A stretch of 59,867 bases of DNA from Seminavis robusta (GCA_903772945.1 CAICTM010000556.1:1-59867), one strand, 5' to 3'; positions 48,401-59,069 are shown, numbered from the stretch's first letter. The notes: generated by a model from the letters alone, not told the origin. Translations and numbers: made by a program.

Positions 48401-48743
48401 GGGCCCATCATTCGACTCCGAGGCGACCGGTATGTATGTAGCCGAGGGGGAAACCGTTGTGATCATTGAACGCGTCACCAGCGCGGAAGAAGACGGAGTG
48501 ACTTGGTTGCGATTGAAAGAGGGTCAAGGATGGCTCCATAATGTCGACAAGAAAACGAAGGAAAAGCTGGTGATTCCTCATTCGTTCCGTCATCGAACGA
48601 AAGCAACGAATACACGTCCTTCCAAACCTCGTCGAATAGAAGCACATTGTGGCGATGACAAACACCAGCAAGTTGCCTACAACACCATCATTGCTCGACT
48701 CTTTCACAACGATCTCCCGAACGACCAGCATCCACCAAGCTAA
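45427..48743 (+). CDS. large protein with about five SH3b-like modules
   Basis: Two exons (45427-47712, 47805-48743; intron GTAAGT...TAAG, 92 nt) give 1074 aa. The N-terminus is Ser/His/Arg-rich and disordered. Repeated modules of SH3b type follow, each with a YRI/FRV start, a GLxIRxGPS turn and a GWL end. They start near QYYRIVYRGVVALL, FYKIVSTTPLPILSGPS, FFLMRVTAPRGLRILDAP, FWFRVHSKRGIKVRLGPSK and YQIAISAGLPIRKGPSF. Linkers are Ser/Pro/Asn-rich with DKDNNPNDHPD. I see no signal peptide or membrane helix when the intron is removed; a hydrophobic run after 47740 is intronic. SH3b modules bind peptides or glycans; here the role is unknown. Confidence 0.78.
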
Positions 48744-49299
48744 TGGCTCTTGACGCAGTACTATAGATATGTACAGCAAAGACTTTTCCCTTCCCGCATG
48801 CAAAATGACCTTGTCAAGCTAGCTATACAACGCTTAACCTAAGTTATGGACTTCCTATCCTCTAGTCAGCTCTCCCTTCCACAAATGATTTCTTTTCCGG
48901 CGATACCCAACACCCGCCTTCTTACGGCACTGCTGACAACCAATGCGGGCTGGCCATTTAATTAAAAGGTCCTCTCGCGTGTTGCCTGTGCCTACTGGTA
49001 ATCAAGACAACAACGGAAAGAAGTGCTATCCACTACCGAACACTCTCCGCCTTTCTGACAACCCAACAGGGATGGGCATCAGTCCTGCCCCCTTACCCTG
49101 CTCCGGCGGTTCAACGCATGCCTTGCACTGCAATGAAGCTGCAAGTGTACCGGTAGTTGGAAGTAATACTGCTACAGTTTTAGGAGTTTTTGTATTGATT
49201 GCCTCCACATAGCACTGTGCCGCGAATTTGTTGGTGCCAATACAGTATGGTTCATGCTGGCCTCGTCCATTTTGTCGTTTTCGCAAAGTTGCAAACTTA
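48744..49299. other. convergent intergenic spacer
   Basis: Between the 3' ends of the SH3b-like gene and MRE11. No gene is visible. Confidence 0.4.
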
Positions 49300-51971
49300 T
49301 TAGCGTCGCGTAGAGGCGCTGCCCCAGTTGTCATCCAAGTCGACAACGGAACTGTCTTGACTCTTTCCTCGCCGACCCTGGCTGCGGCCTCCTCCTCCCC
49401 GAGACGTCTGAGACTTCTTTTTCGGAGGAGGAGCATCAAAGTCGTCATCCGAGTTTTGCTCGTCGGACGAGTTGTCGTAGGAGTAGTTGACCTTGGCCCG
49501 AGCTGTTCGACGACGCTGTGCAGGGACGCGCTTCTTACTCTGAACGATTTCAACCTCCGAATCATCCTCGTCTTCGTCCGAGAGCTCCACAACCTCCTTC
49601 TTCTTGCGTTTGGACGAGGTTTTTTGAGACGCGGACGGCTGAGAACTTCGTTTGGTAGCAAAGTCTCGGATATCCCCACTCTTGCGACCTCCGGACTTGC
49701 TGGAAGTTGTACTTGCTCGGCTACGAGACTTGGACGATTTGGCGCTGCTTTGCGTGGCCGCTACCATGTCCTCGTCAGAGGAATCAATGTCAATGGATGT
49801 GGAAGCTTTGGACTTTGACTTGGAGGATGATTTCTTCGGACTGGCACGGCCCTTCTTGCCATTGGCTTTGTTTTCCTTGTCCAGCAGGTCCTCTTCGCTG
49901 GCGGATTCATCATCGTCGCTGCCACCAGCCCGCTTTCGCTTGCTCTGGGTGCGTTCCTCCTCTTGTTGCGTGTATTTCTCCAATAGTTTCTTCACATCCT
50001 GAGCCGAGTTGACTGCCTCTCCAGCCTCCTCGTCCCCTCCATTATTGGCGCTGTTAATGAGGTATCTTTGCTTTTTCTTGAGGCCTTTCTCTGCCATTTC
50101 ATTGATGGCGCCGTTTTCGAGCTTGTCGACAAACTCCTCGAGTGCAGCAGCCAATGCCTTCTCAGGGAGGATATTCAGTTTCGCTTGTGACTCCTGCAAC
50201 ACGGATTAAAAACAAGCATGAGCAATGAATGCACCAACATCAATCGTCATCTAGGACGTGGCAGCTATCGCCTTCTCTCTATCTACATGTATGTACTTAC
50301 CATCAAATTGTCCGCCACAAGTGTCTCTACGCTGGTCGTTTGCAATTCGATTGGTTCCATGGGTTCCTCGAGTGCATCCGCTGTGGACCGTTTCTTGCCG
50401 CCGCCCTTACTGGTCGCTCGTTGTTTCTTGGCGCGTTGAAAGAGCAAAATGTCGGTTGGATTGGCCACATCTCCCACAAACCGTGCACCAAATCGTTGAT
50501 TGTTCAGCGTGGTAAAGCCAGTGTGTTCCACCCGCAGTCGCACCAAGACTTGATCTCGCTTCTCCAAATGGTACTGAAGCGGCGACGGATCCGATGCGGC
50601 AAAGTTGCCTGCCTTTTCGGCGTCTTGCAAGAGTTGCGTTTGTTTGTTTTGTGCATTAAAGATCCACATTCTCAATTCTTCTTCCAATATTTTGGTGATT
50701 TTGCTATCGACTTTGGGATCTTCTGGATCCAAGTTATCGTGTTCTTGCAGCGAGACATCCTTCATGACAAAACTCCGTACCATGGTGAGGGGGATCTCCT
50801 CCATTCTGAACTGTGGGCCGCGGACATTGAGTATAATGGCATGTTTGCGTTCGGCTTCTCCGGTAGTCAAACTGGTAGCAACAGTGGATCCCGGCTGTGT
50901 AATGCGAAAGGTCCCAACGAGACTTTCCGAGGGGCCGGGTTCACTGGCATGTTCGTGTCCAAAAATGGCCAAATCCATCCAACTGGGAATCATGGATTCA
51001 TGGACGCAGTTTTTAGCGCCGCGTCCCATATTGTCTCGGTTTTGATGAAGAATGAAAATATTGAAAAAGTCTTGCTCTTCTTGGTCGTCATCGTCATCGT
51101 CATCATCGTCATCATTATTATTTTGATTATTGTCGGGTCGTAGAAACTTGACCTTTTTCTGTTGCCACATGCGGGAGAGTCGTTCATCGCGCATATTACC
51201 GAGTCCATAGAGGGCCACTTTGGTGGTTCCCTTTTGAACGAGTACGGGCGATACTTCGACTTTGTTGACTTCTTCTTGTCGTCCAAAATAGTTGACAAAG
51301 TTGGAAACCGACAGTAAATCCAGAGCGGCCAACATGGTGTTGCCTAATAATCGAATAGAATACAGACAGACAGTGCAAACAGAAACAGACGGAAGAAATG
51401 GAATGAGGAATGAAAGGTTAAGATGAGGATAATCCATGTTCAGATTTCGATGCATATAGATAGACTAGTACTTACTGCCAGGATCTCGTGATGGATCATC
51501 GTGATTCCCATGAATACTAAAAATGGGCAAATCGACCGAGTAGTTTTCGTCTTCGTAATTGACGCCTCCGTGGATGTTTCGAAAATCTTTGGCTTGATCG
51601 GATAGAATTTGAATTTTGACGGGATCGGGTCCCATGGTATAGCGTCGCAGAATATCCATGGTCTTGTAGAGAGTGCGTCGCGACGGTTTGTTGTGATGAA
51701 ACAAATCTCCACCCAGCAGCACCATGTCGGCCTTGTGGAGTTTGGCCAAATACAAGACTTCCTCAAAGGCGGCAAAGGAATCTTGGCCACGGACCGGATC
51801 CGATTCCAGATATCCGAGATGATTGTCAGTGCTAATCAAGACACGCAGAGTGTCATCGTCGGGTTCGTCAATCTCGACGGCGGGCAGCGATGCTTGCGAG
51901 ACTGATTTGGTGGGAGATTCGTCTTCGTCTTCTGCTCGTCGAGAGCCATCGTCGTCATCAGAGGAGGACAT
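49300..51971 (-). CDS. MRE11: MRE11 double-strand-break repair nuclease
   Basis: Three exons (51476-51971, 50301-51343, 49300-50193) give 810 aa. The ATG at 51971 opens an acidic Ser-rich tail. Phosphoesterase motifs appear in order: ISTDNHLGY, LLGGDLFHHNKPS, FSIHGNHDDPS, ILHQNRDNM and AIFGHEHASEP, which hold the Mn ligands and catalytic His. The capping domain follows (FRITQPGSTVATSLTTGEA). MRE11 with RAD50 and NBS1 resects DNA ends and signals breaks. An Asn/Asp-rich insert with ten consecutive Asp (about 51082-51111) sits just before HQNR, which is unusual. The last exon is a long charged disordered tail with KKSSSKSKSK, SKRKKKEVVELSDEDE and a Gly/Arg patch (SRGGGGRSQGRRGK) recalling the GAR motif. 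Confidence 0.96.
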
Positions 51972-52607
51972 GATTGTTAGATACTGATACTGTAAGTAGT
52001 ACAAATTTTTTTTGTAGTTGCAAGAGAAATTACAAGGAAAAGTTAGTGAGCGATTCATCGATTCGACCAAAATCCAAAGCAATGACGGGAGATTGATTCC
52101 TGGAGACAGAAAAGATCCATTCATGCTAAACATCTATTTTGTTCTATCCTGAGGAACAGGCAATCACACAAACAGCTACCACACAGCAAGCCAAGCACAC
52201 CAATAACCCACAGCTCAGGACAAACAACAACCACACATCAAGCTCATCTTGGTGGCAACTTACGGATGGCTATCTATCCAACAACAGCAATCGGATGGCG
52301 ACAAGGTCCAAAAAATGCCGCCGCAGAAGCGTTGCTTGGAGCTTTTGAAGGGTTCTTGTCGTGGATGGATTTCTAAAAGCCAGCGAGAGTTGTTGAAAAT
52401 AATCCCAAAAGGATCTGATCTCGGTTCCTTGAATTCAACAGCACGCGTGTAATCTAACTAGCTAAAGTAAATGTTTTCGACACCTCTGTAGAACCAAGGC
52501 TTGTCATGAATGAATGAGTCCAATCTATCCATGATGTGAGTGAGTTTCCAAAGGGATCTTTCCTACGTAGCTAGCTTAATAATTAATTTTAAAAACAAGT
52601 AGTGGTA
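51972..52607. other. intergenic
   Basis: No supported gene. It includes the 5' leader of MRE11 and the 3' flank of the dihydropteridine reductase gene. CTAGCTAG motifs occur near 52457 and 52569. Confidence 0.4.
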
Positions 52608-53812
52608 TCAACGAACCAGATCAAATACTGAGTTCCCCGCCATGGTAGTGACTTTGACCAATGCCCCCGAATGGGGACGGAGTTGTGGCGTGGTCACCCA
52701 TGTTCCAATTTGTTCGGCAATATCCACGGGTTTGGTCCAACTGTCAAAATCGGCTTGGGGCATGCCATGTCGATTCGAGGGCGTGTCGATGGTCGTGGGT
52801 AAAATGGCCACGGCTGAAAGGGTATCCAAGTTGGCGGCGTATTGTCGATAGTGTCGTCCCGCCTTTTGTTTGGTTTTGGTTTCGAGGGATGATTTGCCCG
52901 TGGTGGCTCCCACGGTTTGGACGATATGATGTGCCGCCGCTTTGGTGAGCCCGTATCCCATCATTCCTGGAGTGGAGGAAAGTGCTGCCGTCGCTCCAAT
53001 GGTGACAAACAAGCCTGACGATGGAAATGAAAATGAACAAAACAACAACAAGAACGTGTGTTTTTGAGTTTGGTCCAGGAACCAAAACTCTAAAGGCAAA
53101 CTAAATGAAGCATGTACATACCATTTGGCCCCATGAATCTTTGGGCGGCATATCCTGCCGCAATGACGGGTATCAAGTTCATTTGTATCATGGTATCAAT
53201 ATTGCTCCCGTAGAGTGTCGCATCCATTTGTATTTCCTCGGCGAGAGATTGCTGGCCCGTCATGGGTCTGGTATCTCCGGCCCAACCTCCCTAGTAGTAG
53301 TAGAATTCAAGTTAGCAGAGAAAATAAATAATGAGCAAACAAAACATGCGTGAGTCATGATTTTTTATAATACTGACTGAGTTGTCATATTGAATGAATG
53401 ATTGAATTGAACCAGGCCAACTTACGGCAGCTACTACAATGGTATCAAGTTCCTCGGTCTCCTCCAGCATGTCATGTATTCCCGACGCCAATTCCATGGT
53501 GACACTGGCGGCCGAGGGGCTTTGGGTGGCCAAGGAGATGAATCCATCCAAGGGCATTTCGGGAGTCTCGATCACATCTGCTCCCAGGACGTGCATTCCA
53601 ACTTGTTGCGAGAGGTAGTGCGAAACCGCGGATCCCAAGGCACCGGAAGATCCAATCACGAGGGCAATTCTCTTATTATTATTATTGTTGTTGTCATTGG
53701 AGTCTGTGGAAAAGAAACTGGAGGGTGTGGTAGCACTAGGAAGCGTAGTAGTCTTTCTTGCAGCACGCAGCAACGAGGGTCGGAGAGAACGAGATACCAG
53801 AGACGAAGCCAT
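52608..53812 (-). CDS. QDPR: quinoid dihydropteridine reductase (SDR family)
   Basis: Three exons (53426-53812, 53122-53290, 52608-53014) join in phase to 320 aa. The N-terminus (ASSLVSRSLRPSLLRAARKT) looks like a mitochondrial presequence. An Asn run precedes IALVIGSSGALGSAV, the NAD(P)H-binding loop. After splicing, AAGGWAGDTRP matches the family GGWAGG motif. TIGATAALSSTPGMMGYGLT and KAAAHH give the Tyr and Lys of the active site. AILPTTIDTPSNRHGMP also matches QDPR. It recycles quinonoid dihydrobiopterin to tetrahydrobiopterin, the cofactor of aromatic amino-acid hydroxylases. About 80 aa longer than human QDPR because of the presequence and an insert (ETKTKQKAGRHYRQY). It is divergent from the fusion gene with 264 nt between the start codons. 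Confidence 0.9.
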
Positions 53813-54076
53813 GATGTTTTATTCTCTTCCTTTTCTTTTGTGAAAGTAACAACTGGAGAGATGATATCCGAGGCGTCAAGGTTGACAGGTAGGTCTGATC
53901 CCTCTATCAGAACAGCGACGAGAAAGAATGGAAAGGATGACATGGGAATGAATGGCGAAATGAGGGTTCTCTTGAGTCACGAGAAAAAGATCCATTCGGG
54001 ACTGAGGTATCAAGATTTTCTTCCCCTCTTCTTCTATCTCCATCACAATACCGCATAGCAATAGCAACCATGAACC
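53813..54076. promoter_or_regulatory. short bidirectional promoter region
   Basis: 264 nt separate the QDPR and fusion-gene start codons, so both promoters must overlap here. No TATA box is obvious. The plus-strand leader contains an upstream ATG (see uORF). Confidence 0.4.
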
Positions 54077-54090
54077 ATGGCGACCAATAA
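54070..54090 (+). promoter_or_regulatory. uORF overlapping the fusion-gene start
   Basis: An ATG at 54070 reads MNHGDQ and stops at TAA 54088-54090, overlapping the main ATG (54077) in another frame. The main ATG has G at +4 while the upstream one has A, so leaky scanning is expected. It could damp translation of the downstream protein. Confidence 0.6.
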
Positions 54091-56074
54091 CAGTAACAAC
54101 AACAACAACGACAAGCCCATTATCCGACATCGTCAAGTTGTGAGTCGACGCCGACGAGATGGCCTGATCCGTTATGCCTCGGATACTACGAGTCAAAATG
54201 GGGAAGATGGCATTATTGCTCGAATCTTTGACTGTCTACCTCCGTCTTCTTGTCGCTATTGCGTGGATATTGGGGCATGGGATGGTAAACATCTTTCCAA
54301 TACCTATTCCTTATTGGTTACTAACGGAAACACAAGCAGTAATACCAAGTGGAAGGGTCTCTTGGTCGAAGCAGATCCCCACAAATTCCAAGACTTGTCG
54401 GCATTGCATACCCCGCGGGGCAATATCTGTATCCAGGCCGCCATTTCCACAACTCCAAAATCTCCCCATCGACTCGAGAAACTACTCCACGAACACTCTC
54501 CCGATTTCCCACTCGACTTTGATTTTCTCTGTATTGACATTGATGGATCCGATTATTGGGTACTGGACGGACTCTTTCGAAACAGTCCCTTTCGTCCGAA
54601 ACTCATTTGCATTGAATTCAATCCCACCATGCCACAAGATCTCATTTACATTCCTCCCCGAAACGATTCTATTCGACACGGAGCATCCATCGCTGCATTG
54701 GTCGAACTCGCGCAAGAATTCCACTACGTCCTCGTCGAAACAACCCTCTTTAATGCCTTCTTTGTGCCGCAAACTCTCTTTCAGCAATATTTAGTTGACG
54801 AAGTCCCCGACGATCGATCCATTGAAGCATTGCAGCAAGTCACCATGGGAACATCGCTGTATCAACTCTACGACGGAACACTCAAAGTATGGGGATGTAA
54901 AAAGTTACTATGGCATCGCATGGCCATGGACGAAACCAAGTTGCAAATGCTACCACCCGCACAACGACAATTCCCATTTGCACCATCTTCGGCAGCCGAC
55001 TCTACTTTTCAGGACGCGGCAGTGGTGGATATGAGTGCCATCCTTGGTCCGACACAGCAACAAACAACAACCTATCAGCAACAGCAATGTGCCGATGAAT
55101 TGCTCCAACGACTCGCGGCTGACGGTTTTGCCTTGGTTCGTGGGACGGGGTTGTCTCGACATGTCTGTCACGAGGCGTTGCAGATCACCAAGGCATTCCT
55201 CACCGATGCCGACGAGACGGTACGACGGTCGTGTTTGACAAAAGATCGAGCACGAAGGGGATACAGTCCCATGTGCACGGAAAACTTTGCCTCCTTGATT
55301 GGCACACACGGACCCAACGATTTGGTCCGCAAGTTTCGAATGGGGCCTCCCACCACTACTCAAGATATTACTAACAACAACAATGGCACAAACAGCAATT
55401 CGCTCTTGCAACCCAACATTTGGCCAACGGATGAAACGTGGGATGCTCAACTTGCCGCGGCCTTTCAAACGACCATGGAAGACTACTATCAATCGGCCTG
55501 TGAAGTGGCCAATGCCATTGTGGCCGCCATTGCGGATGCCATGCAACGACAACATCCGGAACTGTCTCTCGATGTACTGCTGTTGCCCGACAAGCACAAT
55601 AGTGCCGCACACACTTCCATATTGACCCTGCTGGGATACACCGTGGGCACCCGCCACAAACCAGGCAAGAAAAACAGCTCCAAGTCGCCATTGGTGGCAT
55701 CTCATACGGACGTGGGAGTCATTACCATGCTCCTGTTTGATGGCCCCGGGTGTGCCAAACTCCAACGAAGTGACGGATCTGGAGGATGGGTGGATGTCCA
55801 ATTGCCATCGGTTGTCCCAGAGGATCCCATCCTGGTCATTAACATTGGTGACTGTCTTTCGGAACTCACCCACCACGTGCTGCCCTCCACGCTGCATCGA
55901 GTGGTGGCAGACACCAAGTGCAAGGATCCCCGTCACTGCCTCGCCTTGTTCATGGGGCTGGACCCGGCAGCGTCACTGACCATCCAAGGAGAAACCATTT
56001 TCTATGAAGATTGGAGGAAACGACGAATAGCTAGATCTCAACAGGTACTAAAAGAAGCATCTAATAAAGAGTAA
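54077..56074 (+). CDS. FkbM-like methyltransferase fused to 2-oxoglutarate/Fe(II) dioxygenase
   Basis: A single exon of 665 codons. Residues ~30-270 are a class I methyltransferase of FkbM type: SQNGEDGIIARIF, CRYCVDIGAWDGKHLSNTY (SAM loop), GLLVEADPHKF, FLCIDIDGSDYWVLDGLF and LICIEFNPTMP. Residues ~340-650 are an isopenicillin-N-synthase-like dioxygenase: DGFALVRGTGLS, RRGYSPMCTENFASL, VASHTDVGVITMLLFDGPG with the HxD iron ligands, VINIGDCLSELTHH, and STLHRVV with the distal His. The usual RxS 2-oxoglutarate site reads RHCLALF, i.e. Arg kept and Ser replaced by Cys. One chain could hydroxylate or oxidise and then methylate a small molecule or peptide; the substrate is unknown. No signal peptide is seen. 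Lack of introns fits transfer or retrocopying but proves neither. Confidence 0.87.
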   Translation: MATNNSNNNNNDKPIIRHRQVVSRRRRDGLIRYASDTTSQNGEDGIIARIFDCLPPSSCRYCVDIGAWDGKHLSNTYSLLVTNGNTSSNTKWKGLLVEADPHKFQDLSALHTPRGNICIQAAISTTPKSPHRLEKLLHEHSPDFPLDFDFLCIDIDGSDYWVLDGLFRNSPFRPKLICIEFNPTMPQDLIYIPPRNDSIRHGASIAALVELAQEFHYVLVETTLFNAFFVPQTLFQQYLVDEVPDDRSIEALQQVTMGTSLYQLYDGTLKVWGCKKLLWHRMAMDETKLQMLPPAQRQFPFAPSSAADSTFQDAAVVDMSAILGPTQQQTTTYQQQQCADELLQRLAADGFALVRGTGLSRHVCHEALQITKAFLTDADETVRRSCLTKDRARRGYSPMCTENFASLIGTHGPNDLVRKFRMGPPTTTQDITNNNNGTNSNSLLQPNIWPTDETWDAQLAAAFQTTMEDYYQSACEVANAIVAAIADAMQRQHPELSLDVLLLPDKHNSAAHTSILTLLGYTVGTRHKPGKKNSSKSPLVASHTDVGVITMLLFDGPGCAKLQRSDGSGGWVDVQLPSVVPEDPILVINIGDCLSELTHHVLPSTLHRVVADTKCKDPRHCLALFMGLDPAASLTIQGETIFYEDWRKRRIARSQQVLKEASNKE

Positions 56075-56614
56075 CAACAATTTTTAAACTGTTAATAAGT
56101 AGCTATGATGGACTTGAAACTTTGGAATAGAAACAATGCTAAATATGCCATGGCTGGGGCATCATGTCTCACACAGAGCTGGCTTGCCTACCGGTACAGC
56201 TAAGAGGCATGCAATCTTGTGAAGGCAAACCGCCCTTTAACGATCCATAGTTGTCTCTTCGGGACGCAGACATGACCGAAAGATGCGCGTCGAAGAAACG
56301 AAACGCGTGAAACGGCATGCACAAATCAAGTGGGGGCATCTGTCTTTCGCTGCCCTCGGCTATCTCGATGGATATTAGCATGCCCTAAACTGCAGTGGTA
56401 CCACAAGTACACTCTTGTTGAGCCGTGGTCTTTACTATTTAGGTGAAACGTGACAGTTGAGACCAAGATCAACAGCAAATATATCCCATTGGAGTGGATC
56501 GAAGGAGGCACGCAACAATAATCTGAAAGATAAGAGATCGGAGGCAGACATCGGTATACCCACACAGTTCGAGATTTCGTAAATTGATCCACACCAAGAA
56601 GCCAACCAGCGATA
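56075..56614. other. intergenic
   Basis: No supported gene between the fusion gene and the kinase. One TACCGGTAC motif lies near 56190. Confidence 0.4.
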
Positions 56615-58051
56615 ATGGACAACCGACCAATGGGAGGCCGACAAGGCCATCAGAGCTTTGATACGGTAGAACGCTCTGGACCTGCTTGTCGTCCTCTGGA
56701 CTTTCCAGCTCCCGTGGTGCTGCGTGGTGTTCGGGTAAATGCCTGCTTGGTGGTCCACTTGCAATCGGGTACTCGGCAAGTCTGTTCAGGCGTCATCCAT
56801 CGAGAAGATCTCAGTGGCAATCAAGAGCCTCTACCTTCTGGTGGAGATTCAAATTCAGCGTTATCTCATGGGCCTCCGCGAAGGTCATCTAGAGTGGGTG
56901 CGGATGGCGAGGGGCCCAGAGAAGTCTTGGCCTATTGGCCTCATCGGCAGTTACAAGACGCAATTTATGGGAGTGTCTGGTGTTGTCTAGTATTGAGGAG
57001 GCACCACGGCGTGGCCGCTGACGATGCTGCCAGGGCTGCTGGAGTCGAGCCTGGTTCTCCGAACGCCCCAATAGTTTGGGAAATCTCTGGAGACATGGTG
57101 GCCATTAAAATGGTGGAATGGGAACGTGTCTTTAGAATGAGAGGCCGTTTATTGGAAGATCCCGTCAAGGAAGTAGCTGCCATGCAGTTATTAGGATGCA
57201 ATCACCCCCATGTCCTTGGCAGTTCCGAAGTCCTACAAGATGATAATTATTTGTATTCGGTCATGCCCTACTGTCGGGGCGGTGATCTGTTCAGTGTTGT
57301 AGTGGAATACGCCGAAGCGAATGGCGGAGAGATTGGTATGCCCGAGCCTGTGGCCCGTTTTTGGTTTCGACAAATTTTGAGTGTAAGTTTTGACAGCTGT
57401 GATGTGCAGCTACGTTCTCTTGTCTTTTATGCCAATCAATTACGGAAACGACCTGACCTGTTCCGCTTCTCCCTCCAACATTTTTTGCCATCTTAGGGTC
57501 TCCAACACTTGCAAGAACAAGGAGTTTGTCATCGTGATCTTTCGCTGGAGAATGTGCTGGTTGATGCGGATAACTGTTTGGTGATTGATATGGGGATGTG
57601 CCTTCGTGTCCCCTACAACGATCCAGACAGCCTCGGAGTTACCGATGTCACCCGCGGCAACCTCCGTCGCCTCATGAAACCTCAGGGGACATGTGGAAAG
57701 CACAATTACATGTCCCCTGAGGTGTACGAGAACCTCAACGATTTTGATGGATTTGCCATTGACTTGTGGGCCGCTGGAGTTATCTTGTACATTATGCTGA
57801 CTGGGTTCCCTCCGTACGACAATGCTGTCCGTACCGATTTGCGATTCGAATTGATTGTGTCGGGTCGTCTGATGGAACAGCTCCGTAATTGGGAGATTAT
57901 GGTGAGCGACGAAGCGGGTGATTTGATGCAGAGTATGCTGCAGATGAACCCGAGAGACCGTCTCACACTTTCGGAGGTCATGAACCATCCGTGGGTGACC
58001 AATGAAAATGTGGAACCTCCCCCGCCACAAGAAACCGTGATGTTCCATTAA
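56615..58051 (+). CDS. serine/threonine protein kinase with DMG motif
   Basis: Two exons (56615-57382, 57497-58051) joined in phase by a 114-nt intron; 440 aa if ATG 56615 is used. Kinase landmarks are IYGSVWCCLVL (glycine-loop region), MVAIKMVEWERV (Lys), LLEDPVKEVAAMQLLG (helix C Glu), SVMPYCRGGDLFSVV (hinge), VCHRDLSLENVLV (catalytic loop), DMG in place of DFG, CGKHNYMSPEVYE (SPE for APE) and DLWAAGVILYIMLTGFPPYD. It should be an active Ser/Thr kinase; substrates are unknown. The first ~110 codons look weak, whereas the +1 frame over 56795-56950 (IEKISVAIKSLYLLVEIQIQ) looks more coding, so the N-terminus may be frameshifted or wrongly started. Confidence 0.75.
57680..57722. repeat. perfect 15-bp inverted repeat in kinase activation segment
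   Basis: CCTCAGGGGACATGT at 57680-57694 and its exact complement ACATGTCCCCTGAGG at 57708-57722 are separated by 13 nt. The stem-loop would form in the mRNA over the codons for KPQGTCGKHNYMSPEV. Confidence 0.85.
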
Positions 58052-58552
58052 AATGGAACCAAGATCGAGACAATCATCTCCCTCCCTCCTTGCGACTTCT
58101 AGCTAGCGTAAAAAGAGTCTTACAGTAGCTGGCAAGTGTGTGTCCCTTTAACGACTACCGGTAGTTTTGGATGAAACTGGAAATTATGAACCCGTTTGAA
58201 GGGACATGGGTCTGGTCGAAACGTTTCGTTTAGGGATCATCTCAATAACTGAGGTAGCCAAGGTCTCAAACCGGATAGTTCAGCCAATAGTGGCTCGAAG
58301 CCGGAGGAGATGATACTACTGGAACAGTTGGGTGGTGTAGAAAGAACCAATGGACTTTTCCTTTATTAAACTTAAGAACTAATTGCCCAGCCAAAACGAC
58401 AAGGATTAACTAGATCTTGCTAACTGCCAAAAGAAAGTAATCTGAAGCTAGCTAGTACATGTAGAAGGCAGCAGCTCGCAGACTCGTCTCTGGCAACTAA
58501 ATACCATCGTAACCGGACCAACAAATTGTTAAAATCACGAGGCAACGCCCTT
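58052..58552. other. convergent intergenic spacer
   Basis: No gene is visible between the kinase and the small three-exon gene. Confidence 0.4.
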
Positions 58553-59069
58553 TTACCATCTGTGGGAACGTTCTTCTGCTGCGGAAGCTCCAGCAGCGGC
58601 GGCGATGACACCGTAAGTGAGGACAGCGCAGCCACCAGGGTACAGGATGTAAGTAGGGGCACGGTCAATCACCTATATCGCAGTGAGAGTGGTGTTGATG
58701 CAAGGCAAGTGAGCATGCTCCTAGTCGACTAGCTGGAACGGAACTGGAAATCGAAATAAATCGAAATAAGACATCAATTTGACACACCTTCTTGGGGAAA
58801 GTCTTCAACCATGGACCGATAGGGTGGATTTCATGAGCAGAAATATGGCGTGTGATCTGTGCGGAAGGGAGATGCATTCGATTAGCGACAGGTACAAGCG
58901 CACAAGTGAATTCTCATCTTATCCACAAAGGCCCTTGCTCAACACGCAAACGTACCTCTCCATCGCATGCCTTTTTCTTGGCCCACCATTTGACCTTGTC
59001 AGCAGCTACAGGCCTGAGGACGGGGCCCCTGACGGCCGCGGTTCGAGCAAAGGCACCAGAGAAGCTCAT
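58553..59069 (-). CDS. small three-exon mitochondrial-type protein, possibly QCR8-like
   Basis: Exons 58956-59069, 58788-58856 and 58553-58672 (38, 23 and 39 codons plus stop) are all phase 0 with GT-AG borders and join to exactly 100 aa. The first exon reads MSFSGAFARTAAVRGPVLRP, a mitochondrial-type start, then KVKWWAKKKACDGE. The second gives TRHISAHEIHPIGPWLKTFP. The third gives RAPTYILYPGGCAVLTYGVI, one membrane helix, and ends AEERSHRW. Size, PWLKTFPKK before the helix, single helix and charged tail recall subunit 8 of the cytochrome bc1 complex (UQCRQ/QCR8). This was judged by eye, so another small respiratory subunit is possible. Confidence 0.62.

Noticed and set aside
52608..56074. 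A biosynthetic gene cluster of QDPR plus the fusion enzyme
   Set aside because: Only two divergent genes; neighbours (MRE11, kinase) are unrelated, so I report proximity only.
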